Assembly (NCBI RefSeq): GCF_004000945.1
Contig: NZ_BIMF01000010.1
Coordinates: 62,001 to 126,000, forward strand
DNA length: 64,000 bases
Reading direction: 5' to 3'
From: Paenibacillus lautus NBRC 15380
GTDB taxonomy: Bacteria; Bacillota; Bacilli; Paenibacillales; Paenibacillaceae
Shown: positions 25,301 to 32,915 of the stretch, in pieces
How positions within the stretch are numbered: the first letter of the stretch is position 1
Layout of the letters: every line of letters starts with the position of its first letter
Translations under genes and position numbers: made by a program
Notes under the pieces: generated by a model
Database searches by the model: none
Seen by the model: only the letters and a program-made list of their open reading frames with translations
What the model was told of the DNA's origin: nothing

Positions 25301-27283
25301 GTTCCTTTTACCGCTCCCGGCATGAAGAATGCAGACGGCAGCGACCATCCGGTACATCAGGCTTTTGCTGTTACCGGAAGGACGCTGAACGTTATCGATT
25401 ACGGAGCAGATCCTGCAGACAACGGCTCGGACGATCGACCGGCGATTCAACGAGCAATGGATGAGGCACTCCCGGGAGACGAAGTGTTTTTCCCGAATGG
25501 CATATACAACTTAAACAGTACACCTGATGGACTGACCAATCTGATGCTGAAATCGGAGGTCAATTTACGGGGGGAGAGCCAGAACGGTGCGATCCTGAAG
25601 ACCTCGTTGAACAAGATTCGGAACAGTACGATGCTGAGATCCGCCAAGCAGCATGATCTGACCATCTCCAACCTAACGCTGACCTCCGCCTGGGAAGGTC
25701 AATATTCGACCGATCACAGAATCAACAACCCGGATGCCGGCGGTCCGGACATGATGATCATTGCCGCCAATTATGGCGAGGCGCCTTCATACAACATCAC
25801 GATCGACAGCGTGACGATCGAGAAATTCAGCCGCATGGGCGTCCGCATCGAGAACAGCCATGATATCGTCGTCCGCAACACCACGTTCCAAAATGCCACG
25901 GACCTTGGGCCGGGCGGTGCCGGGTACGGTGTATCCATTCAGGGCGTACCGAAGGTCGACCGCAACGGGTTTGCCAATGATACAAGGTGGAATCTGGTCG
26001 AGGACTCTTCCTTCGAGGGGCCTTATCTTCGTCACGGCGCACTCATTCAATATGTGGCCCATAACAATGTGATCCGGCATAATGAATTCCACCAAGTCCG
26101 GCTGGATGCGATTGATCTGCATGGGGAGCTGGAGTATTTTAACGAGATTCACGGTAACCTGATCACCGACATGCCGTATGGTGGCGGCATCGGCATTGGC
26201 AATACCGGAGGAACGGCCCCGACCAATCACAGCAAATCCGGTCCGCAAAACTATATTCACGACAACACGATCCGCAATGCGCGGGAAGGCATCGTTGTAT
26301 CGATGGGCTCACCGGATACCATCATTGAGAACAACCGAATCGAGAATACCGTCGACATTCCGGACGCCGCGGGCATCAACATTTTGAACGGACCGGGCAC
26401 GATCATCAAGGGCAACACAATCCGCCAGAACACCGCCGAGCATTATTGGGGCATTCTCCTCGAGCATGACAACGGGGACACCAACGCGGGCGGCATTGGA
26501 GCCGGAGACCCGGAGAACGTGCAGATTCTGAACAATACCATTACCGGGAACAGCAACGGAATTCAGCTCAAGGCGGGCCAGAATATCAAACTAAGCGGCA
26601 ATACGCTGGACAATATCGGCGAGAACTTTACGGCAGCCCCTGGCGTCACGTATACCGATTTCACCGTGAGCTTGGAGTACAGCACGATGGCCCCGACGAA
26701 TAGAGACGTTGTTGCAGCCTTGGTCTCGAATCGTCCGTTTACCGTTACCAATAACAGTGGCTCTCCTACTTACAGCTTTACGGAGAATGGTTCATTTACC
26801 TTCGAATATGCAGATGAGGATGGAAACGAGGGGACGATGACGGCCACCGTATCGAACATCGATAAAATCGCCCCGGTGCTTAAGGTTACACTCTCTCCTT
26901 CCGTACTGAAGGCGCCGAACCACAAAATGGTCGATATTCACGCGGACCTCGAATCTAGCGATGAAGGCTCTGGCGTTGCATCCATCGTGCTAACCTCTAT
27001 CACTATGGAAAGTGCAGAGGGCAAAGGGCATAGCGGGGATATACAGGAGAATATGAACGGGAAAGATAAGGACACGGGTAACAGCGAAAGTAAAGACAAT
27101 AACAAGGGAGTTGATCGAGGACCGGATATTCAGGATGCCGAGTTCGGCACCTATGATACCCATTTTCGGCTGCGAGCGGATAAATCGGCACGCGGCCAAA
27201 GTCGGATCTACACGGTAATCTATACCGTTACGGACCATGCGGGGAATCAAGCGCAGGCAGTGGGGACGGTGAGGGTGAAGTGA
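22322..27283 (+). CDS. Secreted multidomain esterase-polysaccharide lyase fusion (1653 aa)
   Basis: The start is TTG at 22322 behind GAGGGATGG. Domains in order: signal peptide (1 to about 34); beta-sandwich domain (about 60-220); alpha/beta-hydrolase esterase (about 245-535) with oxyanion HGGGW near 286, nucleophile GTSAGG near 361, Asp in HGDADATIPY and His in GQGHGF; PTD-repeat linker; DNRLRE/CBM96-like domain (about 560-740: LVPTDDALIDSSKPD); FN3 (about 745-835); F5/8C domain (about 843-970), similar to that of the upstream lyase; right-handed beta-helix lyase domain (about 1023-1440), opening with VIDYGADPADNGSDDRPAIQ; Ig-like C-terminus with a charged insertion. CBM96 and PL7 context suggest an alginate substrate, possibly acetylated, with the helix domain akin to PL31 or PL6. 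Catalytic residues of the lyase part were not assigned. Confidence 0.82.
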   Translation: MKKTLNRISCLILCLLITISVMASPGQLRAVSAQSVSEFDLADESVASDSEPLPEPEGPDILFFSDNFDSERYGTTGGVVIPLPWVQTGDGGSKAKTSVSGSAPSTPNLMKIDVTDSVYLPVNTTGYGNIKLSYYTRASSYVSGSMVAEWSGDGGATWNMLEDFKLTPGTPEAPRSESNTLKTWTLPPEASSNPNVRIQFRVGDPMNANMYIDSVSLSGQAILGIPPAVDPVPEPPPTETGPYPAPEGVTLYEDVLIGKAGDRDLYTSIAVPSTPPAEPMPVMIYIHGGGWNKGDRKNALGSICNYVLKRGYIGVSLSYRLTPEAPYPAQIQDVKLAIRYLRAHAEQYHIDPSRIGVWGTSAGGHLASLLGTTGDLTMEDTVTLDTGDTVHLPDIEGTGGWPEYSTKVQAVVDWYGPADFTTDFADRYSSVTKLLGGHNALSVPIEARLAMPGTYATPDDPPFWIRHGDADATIPYTDSVTFANQLTAAGVPVVDFAIVSGQGHGFTGEAKTTADAEAWTFMEQHVKNLEVTTPILYKDGYTPPDPTDPTDPTDPSTGIPVEVGRLVPTDDALIDSSKPDTNNNSATGSSVGLFSVSSGTNNKKVVYFKFDASTLSDPDYRYEFQVAAKKGTSNTELELSLYGIQNTAWSESDLTWNNAPVNSLDSAAYVGSFTVKAENSGRPEVYSVDVTDYVRSHLADGSVSFLLADAAHTGVSVNIYTKEANGSSNPRPALVVSELVDSSQDTTPPSWPDGSRLSIRSIGEDYVHLAWPAAEDNKIVAKYNVYQNDVKVMELDSDITRYEIEGLSPHTEYSYKVEAVDAAGNVSPVPLTLSVTTLSTPLAPWPVTSVTASGSDGNIEDNTLDQNLYTRWSAAGDGPWIMYDLGEARDIGYLGIAFYKGDARATEIDIETSDDGVTWTPLFNGSSSGTTTAMQPFNVPDTSARYVRLIGRGNSDGSAYTSLTEVHIYPPFANGDTPVAIIPDFVPQPPEGTVPFTAPGMKNADGSDHPVHQAFAVTGRTLNVIDYGADPADNGSDDRPAIQRAMDEALPGDEVFFPNGIYNLNSTPDGLTNLMLKSEVNLRGESQNGAILKTSLNKIRNSTMLRSAKQHDLTISNLTLTSAWEGQYSTDHRINNPDAGGPDMMIIAANYGEAPSYNITIDSVTIEKFSRMGVRIENSHDIVVRNTTFQNATDLGPGGAGYGVSIQGVPKVDRNGFANDTRWNLVEDSSFEGPYLRHGALIQYVAHNNVIRHNEFHQVRLDAIDLHGELEYFNEIHGNLITDMPYGGGIGIGNTGGTAPTNHSKSGPQNYIHDNTIRNAREGIVVSMGSPDTIIENNRIENTVDIPDAAGINILNGPGTIIKGNTIRQNTAEHYWGILLEHDNGDTNAGGIGAGDPENVQILNNTITGNSNGIQLKAGQNIKLSGNTLDNIGENFTAAPGVTYTDFTVSLEYSTMAPTNRDVVAALVSNRPFTVTNNSGSPTYSFTENGSFTFEYADEDGNEGTMTATVSNIDKIAPVLKVTLSPSVLKAPNHKMVDIHADLESSDEGSGVASIVLTSITMESAEGKGHSGDIQENMNGKDKDTGNSESKDNNKGVDRGPDIQDAEFGTYDTHFRLRADKSARGQSRIYTVIYTVTDHAGNQAQAVGTVRVK

Positions 27284-27593
27284 GATTGATTTACACAGTG
27301 AATTATTAGTAATGTAAATGCATGGACAGGGATTTATCGAACAATTCGACCGGCATGAAATGCGCCGAGAAAAAAAAGACGACTCGGACACACTATAACA
27401 GCACATTTTGGAAATGAATAACCGAGCATAAAGATGCTAGTGGAGCACCAACGGATATATATCCACCCATACAACAAAAGCTGCCCATACCGTCCTATTA
27501 CGGTTGGGCAGCTTTATTCTTCAACATAACTCAAAAACCGCTTCATTATATAGATGAAACTTGCGAAAGCATCTGCCATTGATAATTTTCGGA
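27284..27593. other. Intergenic region between lyase gene and tailocin lysis genes
   Basis: This 310-bp spacer separates convergent transcription units. Apart from the terminator at 27478-27515 I see no gene, integration site or repeat. No attachment-like duplication was recognised here. Confidence 0.5.
27478..27515. terminator. Terminator between the lyase gene and the tailocin
   Basis: AAGCTGCCCA pairs with TGGGCAGCTT in a stem extended by ACCG/CGGT, with T-rich sequence on the plus-strand side and A-rich sequence before it. It can close both the plus-strand lyase transcript and the minus-strand lysis transcript. Confidence 0.75.
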
Positions 27594-28379
27594 TCACTTG
27601 CTCGGTCTATCGAAAATTCCCAGACGATGCAGCACGGTCATGATTCGATAAAAATCAAAACTGCCCTCAGGATCATGCAATACTTCTGCCTGCTGTGCAG
27701 CTTGTACTGCAGGTTCCGCCCAAGCTGGAACTTTAGCCGGTTTCTCCGTCTCAACAACCTTGAGCCTTTTGTTCATCTGCTTCATTTCATTGCTCTGCTC
27801 GGCTAGCAGTTTCATAGCAGAAGCATATTGCTTACTAAGCTGCTGCATCTGCTCTTGTGTTTTTTGCAGCTCGGCCGTTAATTGTTCGATTTTCATACGT
27901 TCCTCCTCCTCTGGACTAGGCACATCATATTGATAGAGCCAGTTCTGCTCCATAATGGAAATGAGCTTTTTCGGATAATTGGGGTCTGTGGCATAGCCCC
28001 CTCTCCAAATCTCGGTCGCCGCCGTTTTATAATCCGCCCATAACACGCCATGGTAGCGCTGTGGCTTGTCACGCGTGCCATTCAGGATCAGCCGGGTATG
28101 GTCGGCAACCGATTCGCTCCAGCTGTTATACTTACGAAACTGAGCTTGGGTCGCATAAGGCGTCTGTCCCCGGTACTCGGTTGTCTGCATAGTGACGCTT
28201 CCCGCTGGGCCAGTTCCTTTGATGCCAAACAGATTGTTTGCTTTTTGCGTTAAGCCGCTCATTCCCCAATTGGATTCCAGGATCGCCTGGGCAAGCGTAA
28301 GCGAAGCAGGCACCCCGTACTGACGCATATCCTGAGTAGCTATGGGTGCCAGCTTGGCTATAAATTCAGAGGCTTCCAT
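27594..28379 (-). CDS. Tailocin endolysin: glucosaminidase (GH73-like) domain protein
   Basis: The 261-aa cell-wall hydrolase releases tailocin particles by lysing the producer. The FlgJ/GH73 glucosaminidase domain (about 5-155) has SLTLAQAILESNWG with the catalytic Glu, NLFGIKGTGPAG, YNSWSESVADHTRLI and the ATDPNYPKKL repeat end. A coiled coil (about 165-210, EQLTAELQKTQEQMQQLSKQ) and a C-terminal segment (WAEPAVQAAQQAEVL...FDFYRIMTVLHRLG) may bind the wall. It has no signal peptide, as expected for holin-dependent release. The start is ATG at 28379 behind AAAGGAGGAG, not the longer frame to 28517. It overlaps the end of the holin gene by 14 bp. It serves both tail modules, since no second lysis cassette is present. 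Confidence 0.9.
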   Translation of the reverse strand: MEASEFIAKLAPIATQDMRQYGVPASLTLAQAILESNWGMSGLTQKANNLFGIKGTGPAGSVTMQTTEYRGQTPYATQAQFRKYNSWSESVADHTRLILNGTRDKPQRYHGVLWADYKTAATEIWRGGYATDPNYPKKLISIMEQNWLYQYDVPSPEEEERMKIEQLTAELQKTQEQMQQLSKQYASAMKLLAEQSNEMKQMNKRLKVVETEKPAKVPAWAEPAVQAAQQAEVLHDPEGSFDFYRIMTVLHRLGIFDRPSK

Positions 28380-28818
28380 CCTTTTTCTCCTCCTTTCGTG
28401 CGGTTGGCTTATCCCCTTCTTCGGATTTGATCTGGAATACCTGCACCACATTACGCAGGGACTGGGGGATCGGTACCCCCATTCTCCCAACGTTCTCAAT
28501 AATAGACAGCAGCTCATTCGCGAGATAGAAGAAGATCACGGTATTCTGAAAATAATTCATCTCCCCCAGCACCCGGTCCACCAGATGCATCAGGGCGATG
28601 ATCAGAAAAATGGTCATTTTCCTTGCAATACCAGTATATCCAATTCGGCTGCGCAGCTCGCCGTTCATCCAGGCCGCGCCCCATCCGGTCAACCAATCTA
28701 TCACCACGAACCACAACAACAGATGCAGCGGCAGCGACCATCCGCCCCAGACGTACCCTGTCACGGCCCCCGTCCCCGCCACCAGCATCTTAAACAGCTG
28801 ACCGATGTGCTCATACAT
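28366..28818 (-). CDS. Phage-type holin (Phage_holin_4 family)
   Basis: The 150-aa membrane protein has three to four hydrophobic segments. The family pattern is WFVVIDWLTGWGAAWMNGEL, RSRIGYTGIARKMTIFLIIA and LMHLVDRVLG. It forms membrane lesions that let the endolysin reach the wall. A charged C-terminal tail (KPTARKEEKKDG) fits this holin group. The start is ATG at 28818 with AAAGGAGGAAC. It overlaps the endolysin start and is preceded by a terminator at 28846-28872, so lysis genes are expressed from read-through or from their own promoter. Confidence 0.9.
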   Translation of the reverse strand: MYEHIGQLFKMLVAGTGAVTGYVWGGWSLPLHLLLWFVVIDWLTGWGAAWMNGELRSRIGYTGIARKMTIFLIIALMHLVDRVLGEMNYFQNTVIFFYLANELLSIIENVGRMGVPIPQSLRNVVQVFQIKSEEGDKPTARKEEKKDGSL

Positions 28819-28845
28819 AATTGTTCCTCCTTTTATATGGTTTTG

Positions 28846-28872
28846 AAAAAGCCCTCGGAGGAGCCGAGGACT
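28846..28872 (-). terminator. Terminator between tail genes and lysis cassette
   Basis: On the minus strand, TCCTCGGC and CCGAGG form a GC-rich hairpin followed by GGCTTTTTC. It lies between the XkdX-like gene and the holin gene, and may limit lysis gene expression. Confidence 0.6.
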
Positions 28873-29004
28873 TGGGTTGAAGTTATTCATAGCTGCTTTA
28901 AGCGAGAGATAAACCTCTTTAGCAGTACACCACTTCGCCTGCGGATCATGCTTCCGCCTTCTTCGTTGAAGCCTCTTTTCATGTTAGGCCATTCAAAGCA
29001 GCGT

Positions 29005-29142
29005 TTAGTATGCCTCGCCAGTGATGACTTCATATTCATCCGAGGTGATCACGCCAAACGCAACATACTGTCTCAATTGAGACTTCTGTGCCCAGTTCTT
29101 TTCATAGTAGTACCTCAATCGTTCAAAATCGTTCTCGAACAT
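29005..29142 (-). CDS. XkdX-family small tail-associated protein (45 aa)
   Basis: This is a short protein of the XkdX family found just after tail fibre genes in PBSX-like elements: MFENDFERLRYYYEKNW followed by the conserved GVITSDEYEVITGEAY end. Its precise role is not known. The start is ATG at 29142 behind AAAGGAGCGGGAG. It is the last gene before the terminator that precedes the lysis cassette. Confidence 0.85.
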   Translation of the reverse strand: MFENDFERLRYYYEKNWAQKSQLRQYVAFGVITSDEYEVITGEAY

Positions 29143-29161
29143 CGTCTCCCGCTCCTTTCGA

Positions 29162-29743
29162 TCAGTTATTTTCAAGCGACAGCAACCGCAATTCAAGTCC
29201 CACGATTTGAGCGCCCTGTGCCTCGTTCTGTTGACGCAGCTCCAAGGCCTCCAATTCCCGCGTTACCATCTCGGAACCTAAGCGATCCACTTCATTGGGT
29301 TCTTCAGGTTGAGGTTTGGTTAACTTCTCGATTTCTTCTAGGGTTAGACCTTCGATCCAAAGAGTTGGTTGAGGCGTTGACTCCAGAACCGGCATGTCGC
29401 CGCGTTGCTCTTCTGGGAGTTCTCTCCAATCCGACAAGGCTTGTTGGAATGAGTCTTGTGCTGCACTTACGGCAGACTGGTATGCATTCCAGGCTGCAAG
29501 ATCAAAACGCGGGCGGAACAAGCCAAGAGTTACCGGGATGCCGATGATGTAGCCGGAGATGTTGGATTCTGGTTCGTTGGATGACTCATTTTTTGGTCCC
29601 TGAACGCCTCCAATTGTGGTCAGCACATCTGGTATCCCTTGTTCCATGTAGGAATAAAAAGGGACGACACCAGAAAAGGTATCGTCCACTAAGGTGTCCT
29701 CTAAATAGAGGCCTTCTTCATTTACTTTAGGTACGGCTTTCAT
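29162..29743 (-). CDS. Tail fibre-associated hypothetical protein (193 aa)
   Basis: It follows the module B fibre gene by 13 bp, where phages often carry fibre chaperones or accessory subunits. The N-terminal part is a beta-rich segment (VPKVNEEGLYLEDTLVDD); a Glu/Gln-rich helix (AWNAYQSAVSAAQDSFQQAL), a proline linker and a C-terminal coiled coil (LRQQNEAQGAQIVGLELRL) follow. I do not recognise a family with certainty. A short coiled-coil remnant at the corresponding place of module A (41697-41849) may be a decayed counterpart. Confidence 0.6.
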   Translation of the reverse strand: MKAVPKVNEEGLYLEDTLVDDTFSGVVPFYSYMEQGIPDVLTTIGGVQGPKNESSNEPESNISGYIIGIPVTLGLFRPRFDLAAWNAYQSAVSAAQDSFQQALSDWRELPEEQRGDMPVLESTPQPTLWIEGLTLEEIEKLTKPQPEEPNEVDRLGSEMVTRELEALELRQQNEAQGAQIVGLELRLLSLENN

Positions 29744-29756
29744 GTGATACCTCCTT

Positions 29757-32369
29757 TTAGTCTATTGTGAACGGCGGTAAATTTAAGGACAACCAAGATG
29801 CTTCAGCGGATATTGCAGGGCCTACTACATAAGAGACAGAACCATCCGATGAAATTCTAATTCTAGTTACTTGTTCAGTAGACCCGTCGTAGCAAATTGT
29901 TACAAATGTAATACTTTGCTTTGGCCGATACCCTCCTGGAAGGTAAAATATTGTGCTTGGGGAACCTTTTTTTATTAATCCTCTAAGGTATACAAAACCT
30001 TGGGAGTCTTTCATGTATTGAGCTGTAGTATATCCATAATAGTGCGTGCTTTCTGCATAAGGAATCCATCCATTTATCAATGTCGGTGTTATCCAACCCG
30101 GCGTATCCCTATCCGCCTTCTTATTCATCAGCACCGATACAGAGGTCACATTTTGCTGCACGGCGTCGGTCAGCTCTTGGAGCATCAACTTTTCGTTAGC
30201 TGCGTAAGATCCAGTGAATGGAGCAACAGGCGATTTATCCAACGTCAGGTATGTGACAGAATATGCAGCGGATGCGTCGTATCGCTCTTTGTTCAGACTG
30301 GCCCATGCAGGCCCATTAGATATCTCCAAAGCTGATCCCGGAGTCCGAAAGCCAGAACTATCAGGTGTAATTCTGATACTGTCTTTGTATAATCCGATAA
30401 ATGCAGCAACGCGATTTTTCAATGGATAGGTTGCACCGTTAAATGTGGCAACTCCATTACTCGCAACGGAAGCGACGTTATTCTCCCGAATCACGATCCC
30501 CGATCCAACTTCGATCTGGTTTTCACCTTCATTAAATGTTACCATGCCCTCGGAAACGATAGCCTCAATCATCGGGGTAGCGAGTTGATACACGAGTTGG
30601 TATTCCGTATAGCCTTTCGCTGTAGCCGTCGGCAACGTAACGCTCCAATCGGAGCTGTCCCCTTTTTTGTACTTGGCCAAATTCACCCAGGCTTTACCAC
30701 CAGCACCGTTATACACAGAAGAGGCGTTACCTGTTGCGTCATACATCTTCCATCCCATAAAATACGCCTTAATCTCGTCGGCTGTCGGCGTGTAGTTGTC
30801 GCCCCATCCGCTGTCTGTGCTCGCCACAGTTACAGTCAAATTAACACCATTAGAATTTAAATATGCAGTATCTGGGGCAGATGCATTTGCGTCAATAGTC
30901 AATACTTTCCCATCGTACTTAGTCGCATATCCACTTCTACTTGCTCCACCAATTCCAGCATTGTTAACTTGCATATTAATCTTTTTATACCCTATTGCAT
31001 TACCTACAGTTGGTTGTATATTATTCGAAATAGTAAACACATTCCACTTCTTCAACTTGAAATACTGTCCGGCTTTCTCGAAAACTTCATCATCATTCGC
31101 ACCCGTCACTGGATCGGCGTATAAGTCCGTTTGCAATGCGAGCATGGAGTCTTCGCGCGGTTTGAACGATTTGGCATCCGTATCGAGTGTGAGCATGGGA
31201 TTTTTAAACGTAAAATCCTTTCCTATGTTCACGTCATTTAAGGCCACAATACGGGCAAACTTAGTTCCTTCCGGTATAACTACCTGTGTGTTTAACTCTC
31301 CATTAGTGTTATTGACGTCATTGTATAGGGTTTGTAGTATCGCTCCATTAGAATTGATTGCCTCAATTTTATAACGCGCGTCACGATACCCACTAAAGTA
31401 ATAAGTCTCATTCACCTTTACGGGAATATCAACGTAGTTACTTCGCCCTGAGCCGCTAGGAGTTAGTTTCAACTCATAGGGACTAATAACCTTTGTCTCC
31501 CCGGAAAGTAGCACCCACTCATAGAATGGTGGCAACAAATTCTTCCCATACCGGATAGCATACGGATTACGGACAGGCTGAATACTATCCACGTACGGAT
31601 ACTTTGCGGCGACTTGTTCTGGTGTCATGCCGTCAAGTGCTGCGTATTCAGCAGCAGAAATCTCATAGACTCGAACTGAGTCTATATTATAGGTGCTTCC
31701 CACAGGGATATCACCCGAATTAGATATATCAAGCATAACCGAGTTGCGATCACCTAATTCCACTGCAGTAAGAATACGATATGCGAAACCTACGTTTCCA
31801 AAGTCAACATAATTACCCTTTACTCCCGGAATGGTATTTAGCCCGTCTGTAAATCTCATATATAAATAACTGTTTGGTAAACTGTTTTTTATATATGAGA
31901 TGGCAACTAGATTTGAATTTGGTCGAACCCCAAATGGTGTTGTTCGAGCGTACACTTGGCCTTCCTTAGTTTGGGTTATTTTTATAGAAGCTGTACCCGA
32001 TTCCTTATACGAGGTATCTAATGAAGCAGATGCAAAACTAGGTCGAGCAGTCCAACCAGTTAGACTCTCGCATCCCCCATCCCTCCCCAACAAATTCACC
32101 AACGTCCGCCCTTTAATCCCGCTCAACTTAAAAGGCGCGCTCCGCTCCGCGTTCACGATCTGAAGCCCCGGCTGCAGCACGACTTCCCTGCGCTCTTCCG
32201 TATCCAGACGCTTTTCCAATGCGCAGATGGCCTCGCTGGTTTCACCCGCGAACCGATCTACGGCATCTGCGTTCTGATCAATATACTTCTCCAGATCGAA
32301 ATACGTCGTAGACGGCGAGGTTCGATCAATTTTGTTCAACCCGATATTCGGTGTAACCGGATTCGTCAT
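29757..32369 (-). CDS. Tailocin tail fibre, module B (870 aa)
   Basis: This is the receptor-binding fibre candidate of the downstream module. The N-terminus (TPNIGLNKIDRTSP...YFDLEKYIDQNADAVDRF) attaches to the baseplate and resembles the start of the module A fibre. Two jelly-roll-like carbohydrate-binding segments (about 105-230 and 300-390) are suggested by GGCESLTGWTARPSF...SIKITQT and YYFSGYRDARYKIEAINSNG. The C-terminal 200 residues should carry receptor specificity (GWITPTLINGWIPYAESTHY). It is 373 residues longer than the module A fibre. The stretch near 30800-32050 is visibly AT-richer than its neighbours, which hints at exchange. ATG at 32369 follows GGGAGGAGGAG. Confidence 0.82.
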   Translation of the reverse strand: MTNPVTPNIGLNKIDRTSPSTTYFDLEKYIDQNADAVDRFAGETSEAICALEKRLDTEERREVVLQPGLQIVNAERSAPFKLSGIKGRTLVNLLGRDGGCESLTGWTARPSFASASLDTSYKESGTASIKITQTKEGQVYARTTPFGVRPNSNLVAISYIKNSLPNSYLYMRFTDGLNTIPGVKGNYVDFGNVGFAYRILTAVELGDRNSVMLDISNSGDIPVGSTYNIDSVRVYEISAAEYAALDGMTPEQVAAKYPYVDSIQPVRNPYAIRYGKNLLPPFYEWVLLSGETKVISPYELKLTPSGSGRSNYVDIPVKVNETYYFSGYRDARYKIEAINSNGAILQTLYNDVNNTNGELNTQVVIPEGTKFARIVALNDVNIGKDFTFKNPMLTLDTDAKSFKPREDSMLALQTDLYADPVTGANDDEVFEKAGQYFKLKKWNVFTISNNIQPTVGNAIGYKKINMQVNNAGIGGASRSGYATKYDGKVLTIDANASAPDTAYLNSNGVNLTVTVASTDSGWGDNYTPTADEIKAYFMGWKMYDATGNASSVYNGAGGKAWVNLAKYKKGDSSDWSVTLPTATAKGYTEYQLVYQLATPMIEAIVSEGMVTFNEGENQIEVGSGIVIRENNVASVASNGVATFNGATYPLKNRVAAFIGLYKDSIRITPDSSGFRTPGSALEISNGPAWASLNKERYDASAAYSVTYLTLDKSPVAPFTGSYAANEKLMLQELTDAVQQNVTSVSVLMNKKADRDTPGWITPTLINGWIPYAESTHYYGYTTAQYMKDSQGFVYLRGLIKKGSPSTIFYLPGGYRPKQSITFVTICYDGSTEQVTRIRISSDGSVSYVVGPAISAEASWLSLNLPPFTID

Positions 32370-32915
32370 TTAGGCTCCTCCTCCCAACAATCTGTCTTGT
32401 GTTGTTGCTGATATTTCCTCAAAGGTCATGCCCTCCACCTCGGCTATGGTGAGGTAACGCAAAGCGTAATCGACCGCCATATGGGCGGGCTTGATCTCCT
32501 CAATGGCCGATTTCAAATCGCTCAAATTGGGCGGGATGCCCAGCGTATCTCGAAAATGAATCGTCACTTTATACTCTGCCGGCTGGACGGATACCTCGAT
32601 GCTGCCCCGCTCATAGGCTTGTGCCACATTTTTGAGCATGCTGGCAGACACCTTCCCGCTCCCCCGCATCTTTGAGATGACCACCGATCGCCGCTGTTCA
32701 ATCGGCTTGGATAAGTTGACCGGGATGTTCAAGTCCTGCTCATATCTGGATAGCGCCCAAGTGGCGGTTTCGGGATAATACTGGTCCAACTGATCCTCCA
32801 GTTGCTGGGTCAGCTTGTCCAGCTCGGCCCCTTCAGCTCCGGCAATGACTTTCATTTCCCGAACGTCGTGATAAAAGGACGGCAAGTAACCCAGCCAGGC
32901 TTCGGCTTTACTCAT
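32370..32915 (-). CDS. XkdU/YmfQ-like (DUF2313) baseplate protein, module B
   Basis: The 181-aa protein corresponds to the gpI-like baseplate component that links baseplate arms and fibre. It shows WLGYLPSFYHDVREMKVIAG, DLNIPVNLSKPIEQRRSVVISKMRG and FRDTLGIPPNLSDLKSAIEEIKPAHMAVDY, all also present in the module A paralogue at 43331-43897. Its start overlaps the stop of the baseplate J gene by 4 bp, and the fibre gene follows with no gap, indicating tight translational coupling. Confidence 0.88.
   Translation of the reverse strand: MSKAEAWLGYLPSFYHDVREMKVIAGAEGAELDKLTQQLEDQLDQYYPETATWALSRYEQDLNIPVNLSKPIEQRRSVVISKMRGSGKVSASMLKNVAQAYERGSIEVSVQPAEYKVTIHFRDTLGIPPNLSDLKSAIEEIKPAHMAVDYALRYLTIAEVEGMTFEEISATTQDRLLGGGA

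Noticed and set aside
28342..29547. A 401-codon plus-strand frame across holin, XkdX and fibre-associated genes
   Set aside because: It runs opposite several well-supported tail and lysis genes and shows no family features.
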